A DNA stretch of 64,000 nt. It comes from CAYMCO01 sp964388955. GTDB taxonomy: Bacteria; Chloroflexota; Anaerolineae; Anaerolineales; E44-bin32. The notes beneath the pieces were generated by a model, which saw only the letters and a program-made list of their open reading frames with translations, was not told the origin of the DNA and did not search any database. This document shows, in pieces, positions 59,459-64,000 of this stretch (positions within the stretch are counted from its first letter, which is position 1; each line of letters begins with the position of its first letter). The position numbers were made by a program, and so were the translations under genes. The stretch is taken from assembly GCA_964388955.1 (NCBI GenBank), contig CAYMCO010000006.1, positions 62,001-126,000 of the forward strand, in the 5' to 3' direction.

Positions 59459-59973
59459 CGGTCCGCCACCTCCCGTTGCCGGCCATCCGGCCTGACCAAA
59501 GGCTCAGGTGATGCTGTGACCTTCACCAGGCCGGTCAAGAGCTTGATGACCCCATCGATGATCGCTTCCGGGCGTGGAGGGCATCCCGGTACGTATACGT
59601 TCACGGGGATGACCTGATCAATCCCACCCAGGGTGTTGTAGCAGCCGCGAAAGACACCGCCGGATAGGGCGCAAGAGCCGACGGCGACGACGAACTTGGG
59701 CGCATGCATCTGCTCGTAGATTCGCATCAGCCGCTCCTTCGTCTGGCGCGTGACCGGGCCCGTGCAGACCAGAACATCGGCGTGGCGCGGGCTGCCCTTG
59801 AGCTTCACCCCAAAGCGCTCCAGGTCGTAGCGCGGGGTAAGCGTGGCCAGGATCTCGATATCACAGCCGTTGCAGGACCCACTGTTGAAATGGATGAGCC
59901 AGGGGGAGTTCACCAGTGCCCATGTCTTCATCCTGTTGATCGCGGTCTTTATTCTTGTATTGCTAGAGTTCAC
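59455..59973 (-). CDS. Group 4 [NiFe] hydrogenase small subunit (NuoB/HycG-like)
   Basis: A 172-residue iron-sulfur subunit carrying one [4Fe-4S] cluster: SGSCNGCDIEILATLTPRYD (CxxC, about residues 33-36), VVAVGSCALSGGVF and YVPGCPPRPEAIID. It passes electrons from the ferredoxin-like subunit to the NiFe site. The GTG at 59973 is preferred: GAGGAG lies six bases upstream. An inner ATG at 59931, matching the shorter relatives, has no good ribosome binding site; the N-terminal extension of 14 residues is therefore probably real. Confidence 0.94.
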   Translation of the reverse strand: MNSSNTRIKTAINRMKTWALVNSPWLIHFNSGSCNGCDIEILATLTPRYDLERFGVKLKGSPRHADVLVCTGPVTRQTKERLMRIYEQMHAPKFVVAVGSCALSGGVFRGCYNTLGGIDQVIPVNVYVPGCPPRPEAIIDGVIKLLTGLVKVTASPEPLVRPDGRQREVADR

Positions 59974-59997
59974 AGGTTACTCCTCAATATGGGGTCT

Positions 59998-60312
59998 TCA
60001 TCCCAAAATCAGGGCTCCCAGCGCCAGGGCCAAACCGATCAGATAGATCGCCGAGATCAAGGAGAAGTTGCTGGTGCCAAGCATCAGCACCCCGAGATGG
60101 ACGATGGCGAAGAACAGCGCAACCACGAAGAAAGGTCGGTACCCCGGTGCAGCGGCCCGAGAGGGGGGGGCTTCTCCACTGGAGTAGGTGCTGACTCGGA
60201 CGTGTGTCTCATGTGCCGGACCAGCCAGCAGCCGACCCAAGCCGGAAAGGATTCCCACCAGGAGGACGTAGATCAGCAATGCTAGGGGAGGGGTCAGCAA
60301 GCGAATGTCCAT
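59998..60312 (-). CDS. NuoA-like membrane subunit
   Basis: A 104-residue protein with three membrane helices: LALLIYVLLVGILSGLGRLL, PFFVVALFFAIVHLGVLMLG and LISAIYLIGLALALGALIL. The loop after the first helix, HVRVSTYSSGEAP, takes the place of the 'PYECG' loop of complex I subunit A. The topology and gene place fit a NuoA-like subunit, which is not part of most described group 4 hydrogenases. ATG 60312 has only a weak ribosome binding site; a GTG at 60321 is possible. Confidence 0.75.
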   Translation of the reverse strand: MDIRLLTPPLALLIYVLLVGILSGLGRLLAGPAHETHVRVSTYSSGEAPPSRAAAPGYRPFFVVALFFAIVHLGVLMLGTSNFSLISAIYLIGLALALGALILG

Positions 60313-60362
60313 TTTCAGCACCGTCCGATCGTCGTCAAAAGTCGAGCCATCTCTTGGAACCC

Positions 60363-61856
60363 CTAGCCGAAGGCGCGGATGAGTGCCTCGCCAGCGGGGC
60401 TGGTCAGCCAATTCATCAGGCTTGGCCAAATCCCGATCAGCACAACGCCCGCGGCCAGGATCACCAAGGGGATCTCCATGCCGATGGGCACCATGCCCCC
60501 GCGGGCGACGATGCTTGATTGCTTTCGCCGGTATACGACGTTGACCAAGGGGACGTAGTATGCCAGCGATAGCACGCTGTTCAATGCGGCGAATATGACA
60601 AGCCCCTGGGTCATCGCATTTCCAGACTGAAATCCGGCCACGAAGATCTGCCATTTCGACATAAATCCCGCCAGCGGGGGGAGGCCGCCCAATCCAAGGA
60701 GAGCCAAGCTCAGTGTGATCCCAATCAGCGGATATCGGCGGGCTGCACCCGCCAGATCATCCACCGTCAAGGGCTCGTGGTCTCCCCACCGGATATGCAG
60801 GCTGTAGAGCAGTGCACCGGCGGCCAAGAAGGCGAGACCCTTCATCAGGCCATGGTTGAAGAGGTGGAACAGGCCGCCCTGCGCTCCGCTGACGTCGCCG
60901 GCGTAGATGGCAATGCCGATGCCCACCAGCATGTAGCCTATGTGGGTCAGACTGGAGTACGCCAGCAATCGCTTCACCTGGCGCTGGCGCAGGGCCATAA
61001 GATTCCCAACGATCATGTTGAGCGCGCCGAACGCCAAGAAGAGGGTGCTCCAGGTGATCGAGGACACGGATAGGCCGGACAGCGCCCGCAGCATGGCCAC
61101 AAGGCCCGCTTCGATCACCACCCCCGAGAGCATGGCACTGATACCGCTCGCAGCCTGCGAATGGGCGTCGGGCAGCCAGGTGTGCAGCGGCACCAGGGCG
61201 GCCTTCACTCCGAACCCAATTGTGAAGAGGGCGCCGGCGGCCAGCGTGACGGAGGAGACCTCCGCACTGGTCCGGATCTCCGACAGCTCGAGTGTGCCGA
61301 CCTGTGAGAATGTTAGTCCAATCCCCGCAAGCACCAATACAGACCCAGCGGCACTTTGCACGAGGTACTTGATGCCCGCCTCGAGCGACGCCGGCCGCTC
61401 GCGGTAGAAGGAGACCAAGAGATATGAGCACACCGCCATGGCTTCGAACCAAATCCACAAGTCAAACAGGTCGTTTGCCGCCCCCAGCCCGATCATGACC
61501 CCTATCATGGCGGCGAGCATGGCATAGAATTTCTCCTGCCCGATCTCGTCCCCGATATAAGAGCCCGAATAGAGCACAACCATGGTCCCGAGGCCCAGCG
61601 CGACGGCTGCCAGCAGCGAGGCCAGACCGTCGAAATACAAAGAGATGTCTCCCAGCGACCAGAGTTGTGGCCCCGACGCCCGCAGTTGGCCGGTGGAAAG
61701 CGCGAAGGGGATCCACGTGATGAGCAAGCCGGCCAGGCAGCAGGCCTGGCTGGTCCGGCCAGACCTCATGCTCCGGCTCAGGCGTCCCACCAGGTAAATG
61801 AGTGGGGAAGTGCTGATTGGCAATGCGATGAGCCATAGGAAGTACGGTGTTTGCAT
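60363..61856 (-). CDS. Antiporter-like ion-translocating subunit (NuoN/MrpD-like)
   Basis: A 497-residue protein with about 14 membrane helices of the proton-conducting antiporter family. The key charged residues are visible: Glu in DLWIWFEAMAVCSYLLVSF and Lys in GFGVKAALVPLHTWLPDAHS; a further His/Lys helix is FHLFNHGLMKGLAFLAAGAL-like (LFNHGLMKGLAFLAAGAL). It should carry H+ or Na+ across the membrane, driven by the hydrogenase reaction. ATG 61856 starts one base behind the stop of the NuoL-like gene. Confidence 0.93.
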   Translation of the reverse strand: MQTPYFLWLIALPISTSPLIYLVGRLSRSMRSGRTSQACCLAGLLITWIPFALSTGQLRASGPQLWSLGDISLYFDGLASLLAAVALGLGTMVVLYSGSYIGDEIGQEKFYAMLAAMIGVMIGLGAANDLFDLWIWFEAMAVCSYLLVSFYRERPASLEAGIKYLVQSAAGSVLVLAGIGLTFSQVGTLELSEIRTSAEVSSVTLAAGALFTIGFGVKAALVPLHTWLPDAHSQAASGISAMLSGVVIEAGLVAMLRALSGLSVSSITWSTLFLAFGALNMIVGNLMALRQRQVKRLLAYSSLTHIGYMLVGIGIAIYAGDVSGAQGGLFHLFNHGLMKGLAFLAAGALLYSLHIRWGDHEPLTVDDLAGAARRYPLIGITLSLALLGLGGLPPLAGFMSKWQIFVAGFQSGNAMTQGLVIFAALNSVLSLAYYVPLVNVVYRRKQSSIVARGGMVPIGMEIPLVILAAGVVLIGIWPSLMNWLTSPAGEALIRAFG

Positions 61857-61857
61857 A

Positions 61858-63606
61858 TCACACCCCAGTGCTCAGGACGGCAAGAACCACGGCCAAACCG
61901 ACCAGCAAACCGGCGATATTCCAAGACAGATGGCCCGTCTGGGTGGATCTCAGCAGGGCGGCAGCTTGCTCTGTCAGCTCGATGACCCGCGTATTGAGCT
62001 CCTCAAACCCGAGCCCTCGGCCAGCGAACTCAGCCAGCGGTTTCAAGTTCCTGGTCAACGGGGAAAGGCGAGCTCGAGCGCGCCAACTCACAATTCCCAG
62101 AGAGATGACCAACAGGGCCAACCAGGTCGCGGGAGCAAGCAGGATCTCGAAGACGATTTCCCCTGTCGTCAGCATCGCTAGATGATGCATGGGAAGACTG
62201 ACGGCCAAGATGCGTGAGAATCCGCCCCCGAGCAGCCAGGAGGTCAAGGTACCGGCCGAAAGCACGCTCAAGGAAACGCGCATGGCCGGAGGCGCATCTT
62301 GGAAGGGGTTGCCAGAACGTGGATATCCGTAGAACACCAAGGCCAACACGCGCACAGTGTAGAGAGCGGTGATGCCGGCGCAGATCAGCATAGCGGCGTA
62401 TGCCCAGAGAGGGCCGCGGGCCAGTCCACCCTCCAATACCAGTTCTTTGCTGAAGAAGCCGTTCGCAACCGGCAAACCGGCGAGGCCGAGGCTCCCGATG
62501 AGGAAGGCCGCGTGCGTGAAAGGCATTTCCCTTCGCAGGCCCCCCATCTGCCTCGTATCCCTGGTTCCGACCGCATGGATCACCGCTCCCGCACCGAGAA
62601 ACAGCAGGGCTTTGAACAGGGAGTGGCTGAGCAGGTGATACTGGCTGGCGAATATGGCCCCGGCCCCCACCGCATAGACCATATAGCCGAGTTGGCTGAC
62701 CGTTGAGTACGCCAGGGCGCGCTTCAGATCGTCCGCGACCACGGCCATCACGGCCGCCAGCAGCGCCGAGAGCACCCCGACGATGATCACAGCCGTGGTC
62801 CACCCGGGTACGGCGCTGAACGCGGGGTAGAACCTCGCCAGCAGATAAACTCCGGCGTTGACCATGGTGGCGGCATGGATGAGCGCCGTCACCGGCGTAG
62901 GGGCTTCCATCGCGTCCGGCAGCCAGGTTTGGAAGGGGACCTGCGCGGATTTCGCGGCGGCTGCGATCAGGAATCCGAATGCGGCCAGGCTGAGCGTCTG
63001 GGGAGGCAGGTCGCCGGCCGATGCGATGAAAGTGCTGATCTGATAGTCGCCGAAATAGGCATAAGCGAGCAGCGCTCCCCCCAGCAGGCCCACTCCGCCC
63101 AACTGCGTCATGATCAGCGCCTTTATCCCGCCGGCGACGGCCTTCGGATCGTCGTTGTGGAAAGAGATCAGCGCATAGGAGCAAAAGGCGGTGATCTCCC
63201 AAAACACGAACATGAAGAGCAGGCTTCCGCAAAGGACGAGACCGGCCATTGCACCGATGAAGAGCAGCACCAAGGAGTAGTACCGCCCGAGTTCCTCTTC
63301 GCCGTGCATGTAGTCCACCGAGAAGACGACAGCCAGGGAGCCGACCACTGTCGCTACGGCGGCGAGGAAGACGCCCAATCCGTCCGGAACAAAGGTGACA
63401 GCGCCAAAGACGCCGCCCACAGGGATGCGCAGGGGAATTTGGTCGCTCGTGTTCGCAAGCATGAGCAGCGAGGCGATGGCCGCCGCAATGGAGAACAGGC
63501 AGGCGAGGGCATGCTGGATCCGGGGCCGCCGATTGCCTGCAGCCCAGACAGTGATCGCGCCGAGCCAGGGGAGTATGATGACCGTGGTGAGCAGCCAGGT
63601 GATCAT
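61858..63606 (-). CDS. Antiporter-like ion-translocating subunit (NuoL/MrpA-like)
   Basis: A 582-residue protein with about 14-15 membrane helices. The Glu of helix 5 is in FVFWEITAFCSYALISF; helix 7 Lys in AAAAKSAQVPFQTWLPDAM; the broken helix 8 in VTALIHAATMVNAGVYLLAR; the central Lys/His in LLSHSLFKALLFLGAGAVIH. The long amphipathic lateral helix of NuoL is not evident; instead the C-terminus is a membrane segment (LLVGLAVVLAVLSTG). It is the second pump module of the complex. ATG 63606 follows AGGGGA. Confidence 0.93.
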   Translation of the reverse strand: MITWLLTTVIILPWLGAITVWAAGNRRPRIQHALACLFSIAAAIASLLMLANTSDQIPLRIPVGGVFGAVTFVPDGLGVFLAAVATVVGSLAVVFSVDYMHGEEELGRYYSLVLLFIGAMAGLVLCGSLLFMFVFWEITAFCSYALISFHNDDPKAVAGGIKALIMTQLGGVGLLGGALLAYAYFGDYQISTFIASAGDLPPQTLSLAAFGFLIAAAAKSAQVPFQTWLPDAMEAPTPVTALIHAATMVNAGVYLLARFYPAFSAVPGWTTAVIIVGVLSALLAAVMAVVADDLKRALAYSTVSQLGYMVYAVGAGAIFASQYHLLSHSLFKALLFLGAGAVIHAVGTRDTRQMGGLRREMPFTHAAFLIGSLGLAGLPVANGFFSKELVLEGGLARGPLWAYAAMLICAGITALYTVRVLALVFYGYPRSGNPFQDAPPAMRVSLSVLSAGTLTSWLLGGGFSRILAVSLPMHHLAMLTTGEIVFEILLAPATWLALLVISLGIVSWRARARLSPLTRNLKPLAEFAGRGLGFEELNTRVIELTEQAAALLRSTQTGHLSWNIAGLLVGLAVVLAVLSTGV

Positions 63607-63609
63607 GAT

Positions 63610-63921
63610 TCATCCCCTTAGGCGTGAGATCTCGCGGATATCCAGAGTCCCCAACTGGCGCCGCACTTGCACTGCGAGGCTGATCCCGATCACGGCGACA
63701 ACCGTGTCTGCAACAATCACGGTGATCGCCATGCTCTGAGCGATGTTGATCCGCCCGCTGGCCATCCCGGAGATCACCAGGCCCAGCAATGCTGCCTTCA
63801 CCAATATCTGCAGTGCGATCACGATTTGGATGAGGTTTCGTGCGGCAAGCAAGCCATAGAATCCGACGGCCAGAAACCCCATGGCTCCGAAGAGCCCGAT
63901 CGAAATTGGGGAGAGTGTCAT
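63610..63921 (-). CDS. NuoK/MrpC-like membrane subunit
   Basis: A 103-residue protein with three membrane helices. GFYGLLAARNLIQIVIALQI matches the NuoK/MrpC segment, but the position of the conserved Glu of NuoK helix 2 ('GLE') reads ALQ. The last helix (AITVIVADTVVAVIGISLAV) is normal, and a basic tail follows (RRQLGTLDIREISRLRG). AAGGAG eight bases before ATG 63921 fixes the start, which overlaps the previous gene (ATGA). Confidence 0.85.
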   Translation of the reverse strand: MTLSPISIGLFGAMGFLAVGFYGLLAARNLIQIVIALQILVKAALLGLVISGMASGRINIAQSMAITVIVADTVVAVIGISLAVQVRRQLGTLDIREISRLRG

Positions 63922-64000
63922 GGCACTGGCTCCTTTTCGGCGACGTGCTCCGGCTCCATGGCCGCTTTCTCCAGGGCCCATAGATCCTGCTCGCGCTGGG
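63918..64000 (-). CDS. C-terminus of the preceding operon gene (5' part outside window)
   Basis: Minus-strand codons 64000-63918 end with a charged tail (QREQDLWALEKAAME, PEHVAEKEPVP) and a TGA that overlaps the start of the NuoK-like gene. By analogy with Mbh, Mrp and complex I operons it could be a NuoJ or MrpB-like subunit, but too little is present to tell. Confidence 0.6.
   Translation of the reverse strand, partial: QREQDLWALEKAAMEPEHVAEKEPVP

Noticed and set aside
60313..60654. N-terminal extension of the NuoA-like protein
   Set aside because: It overlaps the 3' end of the NuoN-like gene in another frame and its translation is Arg/Gly/His-rich, unlike a membrane protein.
56475..64000. 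Operon as ordinary NADH:quinone oxidoreductase (complex I)
   Set aside because: The NuoD-like subunit retains both CxxC nickel motifs and a cleavable tail, NuoE, F and G are absent from the visible part, and a hydrogenase protease gene follows.

Overview
The window looks like a piece of a GC-rich (about 60 %) bacterial chromosome, most likely from the Chloroflexota and probably an Anaerolineae-type lineage. This is inferred from gene content: a lipoprotein with an NBR1-type Ig-like domain, an ECF sigma factor coupled to a DUF5667 protein, short TPR-like proteins, BNR/YCF48-type lipoproteins, and intergenic repeats carrying the CATTGCGAGGAG motif. No rRNA, CRISPR array, transposase or phage gene was seen. 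One tRNA gene, tRNA-Pro(GGG), is present.

Layout. 1-10 kb is mainly minus strand: an NBR1-Ig lipoprotein cut by the window edge, small hypotheticals, a membrane protein, two methyltransferases, a YgbA-family protein, a membrane protein fused to an endonuclease/exonuclease/phosphatase domain, and a short operon with a PatB/MalY-type C-S lyase and a radical SAM protein ending in a helix-hairpin-helix domain. An ACT-domain remnant lies beside the second methyltransferase. 10-19 kb holds an OmpR-type two-component pair, a possible 33-residue membrane peptide behind a promoter-like sequence, an aldo-keto reductase, a GarR-like dehydrogenase, lactate-oxidation genes (lutA and a lutB-lutC fusion) and a GNAT acetyltransferase. 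The tRNA and three tandem copies of a 310-bp repeat follow. 20-30 kb holds a cyclase-family amidohydrolase, a HOGA1-like aldolase, a DAO-type flavoenzyme, folate/pterin genes folK, folB and folE, a sulfatase-type membrane protein and a FabL-like reductase. 30-44 kb holds the ECF sigma factor with its DUF5667 partner, a patatin, an alpha/beta hydrolase, a translationally coupled tkt-rpiB-tal operon for the non-oxidative pentose phosphate pathway, a possible PD-(D/E)XK protein, an XRE-cupin regulator and a heterodimeric ABC exporter. 43.8-47.7 kb holds a BNR-repeat lipoprotein, a fragment of a paralogue, and an acyl-CoA dehydrogenase.

The most striking region is 47.9-64.0 kb, all on the minus strand. 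Reading in the direction of transcription, from the right window edge leftwards, it encodes a membrane-bound group 4-type [NiFe] hydrogenase (subunits like NuoK, L, N, A, B, C, D, H and I, with all four nickel-ligand cysteines kept in the NuoD-like subunit). Next comes a hydrogenase maturation protease, then a complete cytoplasmic group 3b-type (sulfhydrogenase) hydrogenase in the order hydB-hydG-hydD-hydA. Most junctions overlap by 1-35 nt or are separated by only a few nt, so this looks like one operon. A response regulator, a Cache-HAMP sensor kinase and a receiver-kinase hybrid follow. A simple reading (inference) is that the ion-translocating enzyme makes or uses H2 with ferredoxin while the soluble enzyme exchanges H2 with NAD(P)H. 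Together they would form a hydrogen shuttle between ferredoxin and NAD(P)H under a shared sensor system. The left part of the operon is complete; its promoter and first genes lie outside the window.
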